DNA from: [Borrelia] turdi
Lineage (GTDB): Bacteria; Spirochaetota; Spirochaetia; Borreliales; Borreliaceae
DNA length: 64,000 nt
Direction of reading: 5' to 3'
Assembly (NCBI RefSeq): GCF_008828755.2
Contig: NZ_QBLM01000001.1
Coordinates: 310,001 to 374,000 of the forward strand
This document shows, in pieces, positions 29,487 to 40,155 of the stretch. The notes below the pieces were generated by a model, which worked only from the letters and a program-made list of their open reading frames with translations, searched no databases and was not told where the DNA came from. Made by a program: the position numbers and the translations under genes. Numbering within the stretch: position 1 is the stretch's first letter; each line of letters begins with the position of its first letter.

Positions 29487-31543
29487 ATACTTCTTCCGAC
29501 ATTCAAATAAGAACAAAAAAGATTGTCTAGCAAGTCAATATCAAACTTATCGTAAGCAGAATTATCATGAAAAAATAAGTTGAGCTCTTCTCGAATCAAG
29601 ACTATGATATCTCTATCATCAACAAAATTAGCTATTTTTAATTTTAAATATCCTGCTTGCTCAAGCCCAAATAAATTGCCAGGCCCTCTTAACCTTAAAT
29701 CTTCTTCTGCTATTTTAAATCCATCCAAATTTTCTTTTATGGTTTTCAATCGAAATTTTCCAGTACTTGTTAAAGGCTCTTTATAAAGTAAAAAGAAAAA
29801 AGATTGTAAATTACTTCTACCAATACGGCCTCTAATTTGATGCAAGGTAGAAAGCCCAAAACGCTCAGCATGCTCTACCACCATACAAGTTGCATTTGGA
29901 CAATCAATTCCAACCTCAATAACGCTAGTAGCCACCAAAATATCTACTTTTTTAGAATAAAAATTTTTCATAATTTCTTCTTTTAAATCAGATGGTAACT
30001 TAGAATGAAGCATCTCAACAACATATTCGCTAAATACTTCCTTCAATTTTAAATACATATTATTAACATCTTTTAATTCAAATTTTTCCGAAGATGAAAT
30101 TAATGGATAAACAAAATAAACCTGATGACCCTTTAAAAGCTCTTTTCTTAAAAACTCATAAACTTTATCTTCATTACCATGTTTTGCTAAATAGGTAGTA
30201 ATAGGCAAACGCCCCTTAGGCAAGGTTCTAATAAACGAAACTTCAAGATCGCCAAAAAGTGTTAACGCAAAGCTTCTAGGAATAGGTGTTGCAGACATTA
30301 GAAGCATATCTACCCCTTCTCCTTTATTTTTAAGTTCTTCTCTTTGAGCAACTCCAAATTTATGCTGCTCGTCAATGATAACATATGCTAATTTTTTAAA
30401 TTCTGTACTTTCGTAAAAAATAGAATGTGTTCCAACTATTAAACCAGAAGTTCCACTTTTAATATTTTCCAGCGCTTGTTCCTTATCTCTTTTTTTTAAA
30501 CTACCGGTTAAAAGAGTCACTGAAACGTTAAAAGACGACAATATGTTGGATAAATTATCATAATGTTGACGAGCCAAAAGATCGGTAGGAGCCATAAACG
30601 CCACCTGATATCCAGCTTCAATTAACGGAAGCCCTGAAAGCAAGGCAACAAGAGTTTTGCCACTTCCAACATCACCTTGAAGCAATCTATTCATTGGCCT
30701 AGAAGAGCTAAGATCTGAGAATATCTCATCAACAGAAATTTTTTGATCTTCTGTAAGTTCAAAAGGCAGACTCGAAACAACTCTCTCAAGTAAATCTCTT
30801 GATAAATGCTTTTTTTCTCGGAAAAGAACCTTAGAAGATCTATACCTTGAAAAAAACTGAAGCAAGAAAATTTCTCTGTGAATTAAAGTTTTTTTTGCCT
30901 TTTCAAGCATTTCTAATGAACTTGGAAAATGAATCTCTTTTAAAGCATCACCCAAAGACAGTAAAGAATACTTTTCCATTAAAAATTTAGGAATATCTGT
31001 TTGCCCAAACTTTAAAAAATATTCAAGAGCTTCCTTTACATATAACGAAATCTTCTTTGATGTTAATCCTTCTGTCAAAGAATAAACTGGAAAAATTTTT
31101 TTAAACCTTTCAGGATTATCACTAAAAACCTCACTGTCAAAATTAGAACAACTCCATAAACCACTATAATCGTTATAAGTAAATTTAGAATAAATATAGA
31201 ATTTTTTATCTATTTTAAAAACATTCTCTAAAAAAGCTCTATTGAAAAGTAAAATTTCGAAATGCTCATCATTTACACTTCTAGCTGTTAACTTTAAATT
31301 TTTTTTAGAACTATCCCCAAATTTTTTATGCCCAACAACAGTGAACACCGTCATCATATCACAACTTTTAACCTTAGAAAAATCCGGAAAAGTTTGTATA
31401 TTTTTACGATCCTCATATTTTATAGGAAAAAACTCAATAAGATCTTTAACATTTAAAATTTGTAGATTTTTTAATCTTTCAACCCCTTTCTCACCAAGAC
31501 CACCTATACCTTTAAGTTCATACTCAAACTCATGTAAAAACAT
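29483..31543 (-). CDS. recG: ATP-dependent DNA helicase RecG
   Basis: 686 residues, normal length. It is a superfamily-2 helicase that reverses stalled forks and processes Holliday junctions. The N-terminal wedge/OB region (about 50-150) precedes helicase domain 1 with Walker A GDVGSGKT (290-297) and the DEQH box (391-394), then SATPIPRS, and domain 2 with ATSVIEVGID and QIRGRIGR. AAGGAG lies just before the ATG. It is the last gene of a minus-strand run dnaE - yggT - recG with 8- and 10-bp gaps, so it is probably co-transcribed with the replicative polymerase. Orthologue of BB0581. Confidence 0.97.
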   Translation of the reverse strand: MFLHEFEYELKGIGGLGEKGVERLKNLQILNVKDLIEFFPIKYEDRKNIQTFPDFSKVKSCDMMTVFTVVGHKKFGDSSKKNLKLTARSVNDEHFEILLFNRAFLENVFKIDKKFYIYSKFTYNDYSGLWSCSNFDSEVFSDNPERFKKIFPVYSLTEGLTSKKISLYVKEALEYFLKFGQTDIPKFLMEKYSLLSLGDALKEIHFPSSLEMLEKAKKTLIHREIFLLQFFSRYRSSKVLFREKKHLSRDLLERVVSSLPFELTEDQKISVDEIFSDLSSSRPMNRLLQGDVGSGKTLVALLSGLPLIEAGYQVAFMAPTDLLARQHYDNLSNILSSFNVSVTLLTGSLKKRDKEQALENIKSGTSGLIVGTHSIFYESTEFKKLAYVIIDEQHKFGVAQREELKNKGEGVDMLLMSATPIPRSFALTLFGDLEVSFIRTLPKGRLPITTYLAKHGNEDKVYEFLRKELLKGHQVYFVYPLISSSEKFELKDVNNMYLKLKEVFSEYVVEMLHSKLPSDLKEEIMKNFYSKKVDILVATSVIEVGIDCPNATCMVVEHAERFGLSTLHQIRGRIGRSNLQSFFFLLYKEPLTSTGKFRLKTIKENLDGFKIAEEDLRLRGPGNLFGLEQAGYLKLKIANFVDDRDIIVLIREELNLFFHDNSAYDKFDIDLLDNLFCSYLNVGRSI

Positions 31544-31553
31544 TTTAATCTCC

Positions 31554-32135
31554 TTAAAAAGGTAAATATCTTTCTAAAGATACAATAGCAAATACAACTT
31601 GTTCAATAATAATGATAAATGCTATTATTAAAGCGCTCCCAACAATTAAACGAGAAATATAAGACATATGTTTATCGGTAACTACACCACTTATCCTAGT
31701 GGATAAAGGAAGTAAAAATGAATCGACTGTTTTTAAAAAGTCTGAACCTTGAAACAAATTTAAAAGCAATAATAACAATCTCAATAATAAAAAGAAAACT
31801 GTAGCAATAAAAATGCTTCTAAATATTCCCCAAACTTCAACAATAAATAAAATAATAAATGTAGAAAGCTTATAATTCCCATAAGCTAACATTCTTTCAA
31901 AAATAGTTAGAGTTATTAAAGCTGCAATTGGAGAAAAGTCAAACATACCAAATGTAAAAAAAGGAATTCTTCTGAAAAAAGATAAAAATGGCTCTGTTAC
32001 AATATGTATAAATCTGAAAAACGCATTAGTACTAATTCCTGAAGACACAAGCCAGCTAAGGATAATCCTAATTAAAATTAAAATCCTATAAATTTGCAAA
32101 AATACCATTAAAGTTTCTATTAAAACAACTAACAC
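31554..32135 (-). CDS. YggT-family integral membrane protein
   Basis: 193 residues from a GTG start with a very good ribosome site (AGGAGG) that lies in the last codons of dnaE. The protein holds two YggT repeats, each of two membrane segments around a loop: the first includes YRILILIRIILSWL ... RIPFFTFGMFDFSPIAALI, and the second begins near FFLLLRLLLLLLNLFQG and is more divergent. YggT proteins are linked to cell division, osmotic stress and membrane organisation in other bacteria; the exact role is unknown. It sits between dnaE and recG. Orthologue of BB0580. Confidence 0.85.
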   Translation of the reverse strand: MLVVLIETLMVFLQIYRILILIRIILSWLVSSGISTNAFFRFIHIVTEPFLSFFRRIPFFTFGMFDFSPIAALITLTIFERMLAYGNYKLSTFIILFIVEVWGIFRSIFIATVFFLLLRLLLLLLNLFQGSDFLKTVDSFLLPLSTRISGVVTDKHMSYISRLIVGSALIIAFIIIIEQVVFAIVSLERYLPF

Positions 32136-32143
32136 AGAACCTC

Positions 32144-35100
32144 CTAATCAACCCAAACATCTTCAACTATCACACACTTTCTCAACTTATCAAGCTTATC
32201 TTCATCTGGCTCAAAATTTAAAATTGAATTCATTTTTAATTTTAAATCCTTGCCATTCTCCCTTAAATAAAAATAAACATTTGAAAATCCAGAATTATCC
32301 TCAAAATTACTTATACTCTCTTTTAAAGAATTAAGTAATTGCAAGTCATTTAATTTATTATTTAAAAATTTAATATGAATATTATTTACTTTATCTTCAG
32401 AGAGTTTCTCAATATTTACAACTTTTTCAACTACAATCGAAAATTTATCTCTGTTAAACGTAAGCCTACCTATAACCCCAATAACATTACCTTCAAGTAA
32501 AAAATTCTTATACTTCTCATAACTTTCTGTAAAAACTACAATATCTATTGCGCCTTTAAAATCTTCAATAACTCCAAAAGCCATTTTTGCATTATTTCTT
32601 TTGGTTTGAATAACTTTTACTGAATTTAAAATACCAGAAAATTGGACAATGCTATCTTTTTTTGCAGCAAGATCTTTTAAAACATTTAAACTAGAAAAAC
32701 TATTAATTGCCTTTTTATAAGGATCAAGAGGATGCCCCGACACATAAAATCCTAAAAGTTCTTTTTCAAATCCTAAAAGCTCAGAATAAGAATATTCTTT
32801 GAAAACCTGATAATTAAAATTTTGCTGAATTGGGTCTTGACTTTCAAGAACATCAAATAAGCTATTCTGACCAAGCTTTTTATTATTTTTATCTTCTGAA
32901 ACAACATCAACCAAGCGATCAAGATTTTCAAACAAAGTTTTTCTATTTTGATCCAAACTATCAAAAAGTCCAGATTTTATTGCAGATTCTAAAAATTTCT
33001 TATTAATTACTTTATCATCTACACGTCTGACAAAATCCTCAAAAGAACTATATTTGCCGTTTTTTTCTCTTTCGTCAATTATTAAATCAACAACAATTCC
33101 TCCAAGATTTTTAATCCCATTAAGTCCATAAGAAATTCCAGAGTCAGTTACACGAAATTCTCTAAATGATCGATTTATATCGGGCTTGAGAACGTTTATA
33201 CCTATAGCTTTTGATTCCTCAATGTAATAAGAAAGTTTATCATTATTATTGATTTCATTTGTTAAGTTGGCAGCCATAAAATACTCAGGATAATTAGCCT
33301 TAAGATACGCGGTTTGATACGCTATTAAAGAATACGCTGCTGCATGCGATTTATTAAATCCATACCCTGAAAAAGGCTTTAAAAGTTCAAAAATTTCACT
33401 AGCAATTTCTTTGTCATACCCTTTCTCAACAGCACCTCTTAAAAAGTCGACCTTCATCTCATCCATCTCGTCTTCTTTCTTTTTACCCATAGCACGTCTT
33501 AAAATATCGGCCTTGCCAAGAGAAAACCCTCCAATTATTTTTGCAACTTCCATTACTTGTTCTTGATAAACAATAACTCCATAAGTTGGTTTTAAAACCT
33601 CCTTTAAATCTGGATGAGGATACTTAATTCTTTTAATACCTTTTTTAGCAGCAATAAATTGGGGAATAAATTGCATAGGACCCGGCCTATAAAGAGCATT
33701 TAAGGCTATTAAATCTTCAATATTATCAGGCTTTGCATCTTTTAGAATTTGCTGCATTCCCTCAGATTCAAATTGAAAAACAGACGCACTTTTTCCCTCT
33801 CCTAGCATCTTAAAAGTCTTAACATCATTATCTGGAATATTTTTTATTTTAAAATCGGGATTTACACTTCTAATAAGATTTTCTGCATTTTTTATTAAAG
33901 TTAATGTTTTCAAACCAAGAAAATCCATTTTAACAAGTCCACATTCTTCAAGCAAATCCATTGTATATTGAGTAGAAACAGAACCTTGCTTATAATCCTT
34001 ATAAAGAGGCACATAATCGGTTAAAGGGGTTTTAGAAATTACAATTCCTGCAGCATGAGTTGAAGCATGCCTATTCATTCCTTCAAGAACCAATGCAGCA
34101 TCCATTAATTCTTTATAAACAGGCTTGCTAGTAAAATATTCTTTTAAAGAATTGTCATCTAAAACCTCTTTTAAAGAAACTTTAGGCCCATCAGGAATAA
34201 ACTTGGTAAGTTCATTCGATTCGGCAAATGGAATATCTAAAACTCTAGCTACGTCTTTAACTACAGCTTTAGGCTTCAAGGTTCCAAAAGTAATTATTTG
34301 AGCTACCTTATCTTCTCCATATTTATTGGTAACATATTTTATAATCTCATCTCTGCCTTCAAAACAAAAATCAATATCAAAATCGGGCATAGAAATACGC
34401 TCAGGATTTAAAAATCTCTCAAAAAGCAAATTATACTTTAAAGGATCAATATCAGTAATTCTAAGAGCATAAGCTACAATTGAACCAGCACCAGAACCAC
34501 GCCCAGCTCCAACAGGAATATCGTTGTCATGAGCAAATTTAATAAAATCCCAAACAATCAAAAAATAGCCTTCAAACCCCATTCTAATTATCACGCTCAA
34601 TTCATAAAAAGCTCTATCTTTTATTTTGCTTGTCAAAGTTTTATATCTAAACTTTAAACCTTCAAGAGTGAGATATTCTAAATATTCACCAAGAGTATTA
34701 AATTCAATAGGAATTTGATAATCAGGCAAAATAGGCCCTGGAAAAGTTATTTTAAAATCATCACACTTTTCTGCAATCCTTACAGTATTTTCTAAAGCTT
34801 CAGGCAAATCATTAAAAAGTTCACACATTTCCTCTTGAGATTTAATATAAAATTCATTAGTCTCCATTTTCAATCTATTCTCATCGCTTTTCTTAGAGCC
34901 AGTGCCAATGCAAACAATGATGTCTTGAGCAACTGCATCTTCTCTATTAACATAATGAGAATCATTAGCTACTGTTAAAGGAACTCCAAGTTCCCTAGAA
35001 TACTCAACCAACCTTTCATTCACAATGTCTTGAGCTTTAATGCCATGCCTTTGAAGTTCAAGATAAAAATCATTACCAAAAACTTTTTTAAACCAAAGAA

Positions 35101-35587
35101 TTTCATTTTTAGCATCTTCAAATCTATTGGCCAAAATAAGCCTTGGAATGAGTCCTCCAATGCAAGCTGAAGTACAAATCAACCCTTCTGAATATTTTTC
35201 AAGATCCTCTTTATCTATTCTTGGGCGATAATAAAACCCTTCAAGATAAGAAATACTTGTTAACTTTAATAGGTTTTTATAACCCAGCTCATTCTTGGCA
35301 AGCAAAATTAAATGGTAAGACATTTTTCCAAGATCATCATGTTTTTTTAAAAGCTTAGAAGTTTTTGCCATATAAGCTTCAATACCAATTATTGGCTTAA
35401 TTCCTGCTTTTTTAGCTTCTTTATAAAATTTAATAGCTCCAAAAAGATTCCCATGATCTGTTAATGCAATATGAGACATATTGCATTTTTTTGCTTTTGA
35501 TATAATATCTGATATTTTTGCAGCTCCATCTAAAAGAGAATAATCTGAATGAACATGGAGATGAATAAACTTAGCCCTAAAACTCAT
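32144..35587 (-). CDS. dnaE: DNA polymerase III alpha subunit (DnaE)
   Basis: 1147 residues from ATG 35587; an in-frame TTG 42 bases upstream would add 14 residues of atypical sequence before the PHP domain and has no ribosome site. Domain order: PHP domain starting FIHLHVHSDYSLLDG; palm with the catalytic PDFDIDF; thumb and fingers with GRGSGAGSIVAYALRI and GFNKSHAAAYS; tandem HhH region; OB domain near the C terminus (VQFSGILNSVKVIQTKRN). It is the replicative polymerase. A weak TTAAAA-17-TAGAAT promoter would start transcription about 4 bases before the ATG. yggT follows after 8 bp. Orthologue of BB0579. Confidence 0.97.
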   Translation of the reverse strand: MSFRAKFIHLHVHSDYSLLDGAAKISDIISKAKKCNMSHIALTDHGNLFGAIKFYKEAKKAGIKPIIGIEAYMAKTSKLLKKHDDLGKMSYHLILLAKNELGYKNLLKLTSISYLEGFYYRPRIDKEDLEKYSEGLICTSACIGGLIPRLILANRFEDAKNEILWFKKVFGNDFYLELQRHGIKAQDIVNERLVEYSRELGVPLTVANDSHYVNREDAVAQDIIVCIGTGSKKSDENRLKMETNEFYIKSQEEMCELFNDLPEALENTVRIAEKCDDFKITFPGPILPDYQIPIEFNTLGEYLEYLTLEGLKFRYKTLTSKIKDRAFYELSVIIRMGFEGYFLIVWDFIKFAHDNDIPVGAGRGSGAGSIVAYALRITDIDPLKYNLLFERFLNPERISMPDFDIDFCFEGRDEIIKYVTNKYGEDKVAQIITFGTLKPKAVVKDVARVLDIPFAESNELTKFIPDGPKVSLKEVLDDNSLKEYFTSKPVYKELMDAALVLEGMNRHASTHAAGIVISKTPLTDYVPLYKDYKQGSVSTQYTMDLLEECGLVKMDFLGLKTLTLIKNAENLIRSVNPDFKIKNIPDNDVKTFKMLGEGKSASVFQFESEGMQQILKDAKPDNIEDLIALNALYRPGPMQFIPQFIAAKKGIKRIKYPHPDLKEVLKPTYGVIVYQEQVMEVAKIIGGFSLGKADILRRAMGKKKEDEMDEMKVDFLRGAVEKGYDKEIASEIFELLKPFSGYGFNKSHAAAYSLIAYQTAYLKANYPEYFMAANLTNEINNNDKLSYYIEESKAIGINVLKPDINRSFREFRVTDSGISYGLNGIKNLGGIVVDLIIDEREKNGKYSSFEDFVRRVDDKVINKKFLESAIKSGLFDSLDQNRKTLFENLDRLVDVVSEDKNNKKLGQNSLFDVLESQDPIQQNFNYQVFKEYSYSELLGFEKELLGFYVSGHPLDPYKKAINSFSSLNVLKDLAAKKDSIVQFSGILNSVKVIQTKRNNAKMAFGVIEDFKGAIDIVVFTESYEKYKNFLLEGNVIGVIGRLTFNRDKFSIVVEKVVNIEKLSEDKVNNIHIKFLNNKLNDLQLLNSLKESISNFEDNSGFSNVYFYLRENGKDLKLKMNSILNFEPDEDKLDKLRKCVIVEDVWVD

Positions 35588-35716
35588 ACCTAAAATTATT
35601 CTATCAAAATAAAACTTGATTTTTAACAAACCATAGCCAAATAAATAAAAATTTAAAAGGCCACAATAATTTTAAATCTCTAATTTAAATTATTCCAACA
35701 AGCTTTATTAAAACAA

Positions 35717-36889
35717 TCAAGAAAAAATATTAATTCCTTGATTATCTAATTCAATTACCATTTTTTTAATGTGCTCAAATTTTCTGATAATTTCTTCGGA
35801 TAAACTCTCAGCTTGAGACAAAAAATCTTTAGCTTGCCTTAAACTACTATCATTACGATTCTCCACCCTAAATATAATTAAAATCTCAGCTGCAAACTTA
35901 TTAATATTTAAATAAGGGATATATACTTCTTCCCACAACTGTTTAATAGCCTCATTTTTGGGGGATAAGCCTTTATAAAACAATCCAAACCCATGCTTGG
36001 AAGCATCCGTTTGAATGAATACTGCCCTTTGCCCTTCAACAATTAATCTCAAGTTATTCATCCAAGAAAACTGCTCTGAGATAATAAATTCTAGCTCTTT
36101 TAAAAATTCATCATTAGAAAGCACAAAAGTATCAGAACTAATCAAAGAATCACAGTTTTTTGAATAATAAACCATACTAGCATCTATGCTCTCAAGATTT
36201 TCAATCAATGAAGAAAATTCCTCTTGACTTCTTGAAAAGCGCTTGAATATGCCCTCAAGATAATTAAGCTGTTCAAGAATCTCAGCAAAGAACTTATCAA
36301 TATCAATCTGCAAATCCTTAAGGTTATGAGAAATTAAATCTTTAGAAACCTCCTCAATTTCCTTTACAGAAATCATATTCATAACACCTTTTGCCTGATC
36401 AGAAAGTCGCTTAATCTCATCTGCAACAACAGAAAATCCTTTACCATATTCTTTAGCTCTTGCAGCTTCAAGCTTTGCATTAAGAGAAATCATATTGGTA
36501 GCACCCAAAAAGCTACTTATTGTTTCTAAGCTTCCTTGAATTCCAATAATAACAGAAGATATTTGATTTAGCTTTTCCTTGTTATTTTTATCAAGATCAC
36601 TAAAAATAACGCCTATCTGATCACGGGCATTATTTGTCATCTTAACAAGAACAGAAAATATATTATCAAAATCTTCTATTCCAGAAAACAAAATTCTTTG
36701 TAATGACTCAAATCCTACTTTTAAAGTAGCAATGGAAGCTTTAGTATGATAAAATCCCTTTAGCATTTCCTTAACAGGAGCTTTATATTCATACGTACTC
36801 AAATCTTTTTTGTCATTATCGACAATATTTAAAAGGTTTGAATCAAAAGCTTTTTCTTTCTTTTTCTTTAAAAACGAAAATTTTTTCAT
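35717..36889 (-). CDS. mcp1: Soluble methyl-accepting chemotaxis protein (mcp1 type)
   Basis: 390 residues with no membrane segment, so a cytoplasmic receptor. A short basic N terminus (FSFLKKKKEKAF) is followed by a signalling coiled coil with the tip ISLNAKLEAARAKEYGKGF and SVVADEIKRLSDQ at about 155-190. The hairpin is short and the tip diverges from the usual NAAIEAARAGE, but the conserved E-A-A-R-A core remains. The C-terminal 110 residues (around VFIQTDASKHGFGLFYKG) are globular and unassigned; they could be the sensor or a CheR/CheD interaction region. It lies 129 bp upstream of dnaE in the same direction. Orthologue of BB0578. Confidence 0.87.
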   Translation of the reverse strand: MKKFSFLKKKKEKAFDSNLLNIVDNDKKDLSTYEYKAPVKEMLKGFYHTKASIATLKVGFESLQRILFSGIEDFDNIFSVLVKMTNNARDQIGVIFSDLDKNNKEKLNQISSVIIGIQGSLETISSFLGATNMISLNAKLEAARAKEYGKGFSVVADEIKRLSDQAKGVMNMISVKEIEEVSKDLISHNLKDLQIDIDKFFAEILEQLNYLEGIFKRFSRSQEEFSSLIENLESIDASMVYYSKNCDSLISSDTFVLSNDEFLKELEFIISEQFSWMNNLRLIVEGQRAVFIQTDASKHGFGLFYKGLSPKNEAIKQLWEEVYIPYLNINKFAAEILIIFRVENRNDSSLRQAKDFLSQAESLSEEIIRKFEHIKKMVIELDNQGINIFS

Positions 36890-37124
36890 AAAGGGATTCT
36901 ACCATAATTTTTTTTTTTTGAATAGAGTAACAAGTACTTAATTTGACACATTATTCCAACTTTAATATCAAATTAAATACTTCAATAAGCAAAAAATATT
37001 TTTACATTTAAATAGTAAAAATTAACACTTTGAGATAAGCTTAAGTCTTACCTTAAACCATAAAACCATCTAAAGATACAAATCATTCTCCCCATTTAAT
37101 TAAATTTACAACCAATATTAAATT

Positions 37125-37715
37125 TTATTTACCTCTTTTTATCCAAGAGTAACGCCCACTAACCTTATTATACTCAAAAAGAGCATCTCTGTAAGAAAAA
37201 AAACATAAGAAAATATTAATAAACTCCTCTAATTTAACCTTAACTTTTGGCAGGTTAAAATCATTATCAAAATTAAAAATATCGTCTGATCCTGTTGTCA
37301 ATAATTTATCATCCTGCTTGAGAATAACTTTTTTGGGCTGCCAAAAAAGAACATTGTTTTTTTTCTCTTGAAGAAAAAATCTATTAAATTCATAATCAAG
37401 ATCAACTTGATCAGTTTTTGCTTCAATAATTCCAACAATAACACATCTTTCATGGTCAATTCTTTTAATCAAAACAGCATCCGTAAGAACAACTCTCTCT
37501 CCAACTTCAAGAGCAAACTGCTCTTCTATCTCATATTGCTTATTAAAAGAAAGATTTGCAATTTTCCTAAAAAGATTGAGAAGTATGTACTTAGTACTCA
37601 TTTCTTTGTTACTGATCCTAAGACAAGGAATCTTCATTCTATATTTAAGCTCATCAAAAAAATATTTAACTAGTCTTTTCATTAAAATTGTCTTTCTAAT
37701 GTCTTCTTCTTTCAT
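37125..37715 (-). CDS. Conserved hypothetical cytoplasmic protein
   Basis: 196 residues; I do not recognise the family (orthologue of BB0577). There is no signal peptide or membrane segment. The N terminus is basic and helical (IRKTILMKRLVKYFFDELKY); the middle is beta-rich (GERVVLTDAVLIKRIDHERC, then VIVGIIEAKTDQVDL), which superficially recalls a small barrel such as PilZ, but I see no c-di-GMP-binding RxxxR and [DN]xSxxG pair. The C terminus is basic (WIKRGK). AGGAGG lies 6 bases before the ATG, so it should be well translated. It is divergent from the small membrane protein gene at 37854 and separated from the receptor gene downstream by 235 bp in which I see nothing definite. Confidence 0.8.
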   Translation of the reverse strand: MKEEDIRKTILMKRLVKYFFDELKYRMKIPCLRISNKEMSTKYILLNLFRKIANLSFNKQYEIEEQFALEVGERVVLTDAVLIKRIDHERCVIVGIIEAKTDQVDLDYEFNRFFLQEKKNNVLFWQPKKVILKQDDKLLTTGSDDIFNFDNDFNLPKVKVKLEEFINIFLCFFSYRDALFEYNKVSGRYSWIKRGK

Positions 37716-37853
37716 CCAATCCTCCTAATAAAAATTGCCAAAAATTAAAACTATTGTACAAATATAATAAAATACAAATAATATTAAAAAATCAAAACAT
37801 TTGATTATATACCAATTATAATTAAATCATTAGCTAAAATGAAGGAAGAAATT

Positions 37854-38378
37854 ATGTTAATCAAATTTATGTTCTCAAATATTAATCTAATATTAATATT
37901 CAGTATAACTTTATTTAAAATATTATTAGAAATAATATACCGAAAAGTATTATTAAAAAAAATAATAGGTAATGTCAATATATTAACTACTCAAAACAAG
38001 CAATACAAAATAATTGTTATTGTGGTTTTAGCTTTCAATCATTTACTACAAAGTTTTTTAATCAACGCTCTTATCAATTTGTTCAACAATTTAATAACCC
38101 TAACTAACAACTCTCTTGAAAGCTTAACAGACTTAAATTATAATATATTATCTGCAATACTAATATCTAGCATAACTTGGCTTGCATTTAGCCTGCCTAA
38201 AGTAATAAACGATATAATCTATGAAAAAATGCCATTCAATTTGACAATAGCTAATGCTTTTTTTGACCTTTTAATAATATTATTACTAACCACATTCTCT
38301 AAATTATTTTTAAGCTACAAAATATTACAATTTGAAAACGCTACAAACATTAATTTTGAAAACCTGCCTACTCACTAA
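37854..38378 (+). CDS. Hypothetical integral membrane protein
   Basis: 174 residues with about four membrane segments (roughly 7-28, 45-70, 92-118 and 135-158). I do not recognise the family (orthologue of BB0576). I choose ATG 37854, because AAGGAAG lies 5 bases before it; the frame could also start at ATG 37839, where that ribosome site would be coding. TATAAT at 37817-37822 could serve as its -10. It is convergent with pyrG with a 16-bp gap, and divergent from the unknown gene at 37125-37715. No catalytic motif is visible. Confidence 0.7.
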   Translation: MLIKFMFSNINLILIFSITLFKILLEIIYRKVLLKKIIGNVNILTTQNKQYKIIVIVVLAFNHLLQSFLINALINLFNNLITLTNNSLESLTDLNYNILSAILISSITWLAFSLPKVINDIIYEKMPFNLTIANAFFDLLIILLLTTFSKLFLSYKILQFENATNINFENLPTH

Positions 38379-38394
38379 GTAAATAAACAGACAC

Positions 38395-39996
38395 TCAAAT
38401 ACAAGCTTTAATTAGCCCTAAAAAAAGCTTGGCTGGATTTTCTATTCTTGTAATAAGTTCTGGATGAAATTGACAAGCTACAAAAAATTTATTTTTGGGA
38501 ATTTCTATTAATTTTGCTATTTTAAAATCGCTTGAAAAGCCAGATACTATAAGTCCATTCTTTTCAAATAAATCTATATAATCATTATTAACTTCATACC
38601 TATGTCTAAATCTTTCAATTATCCTGTCTTGACCATAAAGCTTAAACGCTATTGTATTCTTTTTAAGAATTACAGGATACCCTCCAAGCCTCATTGTAGC
38701 ACCCTTATCTTTAATTCCCTTTTGATCGGGAAGTAAATGAATAACAGGGCTTTTTAAGGGTTTATCTTTTGCTAAATTTTCCTCCGTATCAGCATCGAGT
38801 ATTCCACAAACATTGCGAGCAAATTCTATTACAGCAAGCTGCAAGCCAAGACAAATTCCAAGAAATGGAATATTATTCTCCCTAGCATATTTAATAGCAA
38901 TAATTTTACCTTCATATCCTTTCCCTCCAAAACCGCCGGGAACAATAATGCCATCAAACTGCTTTAAACAAGCTTCCTTTAAATCATTGGAATCAATTAG
39001 GGTACTTTTAATAAGTAAATCTAAATTAGCTCCAACATGGACCAAAGACTCTCTAATTGACGCATAAGAATCATCAAGTTCAGCATATTTACCACAAATA
39101 GCAATATTAATAATTTTTTTAGGCACAAAAAAATTAGATTTTATAACTCCTACAAGCTTTGAAAGCTCTTCTATTTTTGGATCAACCTTAATATTCAACT
39201 TAGAACTTAAAATCTCATGTACACCTTGTTTGTAAAAAGATATAGGAATTTCATAAATACTAGAAACATCAACATTATCAATAATACAAGCGCTCTCAAC
39301 ATTACAAAACATTGCTACTTTTTTTCTGATTTGATCTGTTAATACTTGAGAACTTCTAGCAATAATCAAATCCGGGAAAATACCTGCTTTATTTAAAGTT
39401 TTAACACTCTGTTGAGTAGGTTTAGATTTTTGCTCATTAATTCCGGCCGGACTTGGCACATAGGTTAAATGAATAAAAGAAATATTGCAACTTCCAATCT
39501 CATGCCTTATTTGCCTTACTGTTTCAATAAATAAAATATTTTCCATATCCCCTACAGTTCCACCAATTTCAATTATCAACATCTCGCTATTTTCAGAACT
39601 TGCAATCTGAAAAATTGTAGACTTAATCTCATCAGTAACATGAGGAATAAGCTGAACCGTTCTCCCCAAATATTTACCCTTTCGCTCATTTTCAAGTATC
39701 TTTTTGTATATTTTGCCCATTGTAATGTTCCAGCTAGACTTCGCATTAAGATTTAAAAATCTCTCATAATGACCAAAGTCCATATCAACCTCTCCTCCAT
39801 CATCAAGTACAAAAACTTCTCCATGCTCAACAGGATTAATAGTCCCAGGATCAGTATTTAAATATCCATCACATTTAATGGGAGTAACCTTAAAATCATA
39901 TCTAAACAACCTTGCAATACTTGCCGATGTAACTCCTTTGCCAATCCCAGAGATCACGCCTCCTGTTATTACTAAAATCTTTAAGTTTTTTTTCAT
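38395..39996 (-). CDS. pyrG: CTP synthase
   Basis: 533 residues. The N-terminal synthetase domain starts [18 protein letters not shown] (ATP P-loop-like) and has the [19 protein letters not shown] segment. The C-terminal class I glutamine amidotransferase domain has the nucleophile in GICLGLQLA and the catalytic His/Glu in CQFHPE. It converts UTP to CTP with glutamine. Together with pyrH in this window it completes part of pyrimidine nucleotide interconversion in an organism that cannot make pyrimidines de novo. A GGGG motif precedes the ATG. Orthologue of BB0575. Confidence 0.97.
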   Translation of the reverse strand: MKKNLKILVITGGVISGIGKGVTSASIARLFRYDFKVTPIKCDGYLNTDPGTINPVEHGEVFVLDDGGEVDMDFGHYERFLNLNAKSSWNITMGKIYKKILENERKGKYLGRTVQLIPHVTDEIKSTIFQIASSENSEMLIIEIGGTVGDMENILFIETVRQIRHEIGSCNISFIHLTYVPSPAGINEQKSKPTQQSVKTLNKAGIFPDLIIARSSQVLTDQIRKKVAMFCNVESACIIDNVDVSSIYEIPISFYKQGVHEILSSKLNIKVDPKIEELSKLVGVIKSNFFVPKKIINIAICGKYAELDDSYASIRESLVHVGANLDLLIKSTLIDSNDLKEACLKQFDGIIVPGGFGGKGYEGKIIAIKYARENNIPFLGICLGLQLAVIEFARNVCGILDADTEENLAKDKPLKSPVIHLLPDQKGIKDKGATMRLGGYPVILKKNTIAFKLYGQDRIIERFRHRYEVNNDYIDLFEKNGLIVSGFSSDFKIAKLIEIPKNKFFVACQFHPELITRIENPAKLFLGLIKACI

Positions 39997-40155
39997 GTAT
40001 ACCCCAAAATTAAACCTTTAAATTTCAAATCAATTAAGCTTTCACTTAAAAAGAACACATAAATAAAACATACTTACTTGCTAAAATAAAAATTATTAAT
40101 ACTCAAGCCAAAAAGCTATTTTTAAGCCCTTGTTTTAAATCTTTTTTTAACCGTT

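Noticed and set aside
37368..37673. Open frame of about 100 codons opposite the unknown gene at 37125-37715
   Set aside because: It lies antisense within a gene with a strong ribosome site, has no ribosome site of its own and has low-complexity Lys/Asn/Ile composition; a shadow of AT-rich coding DNA. The same applies to the other antisense frames, for example 288-554, 18329-18724 and 47142-47468.
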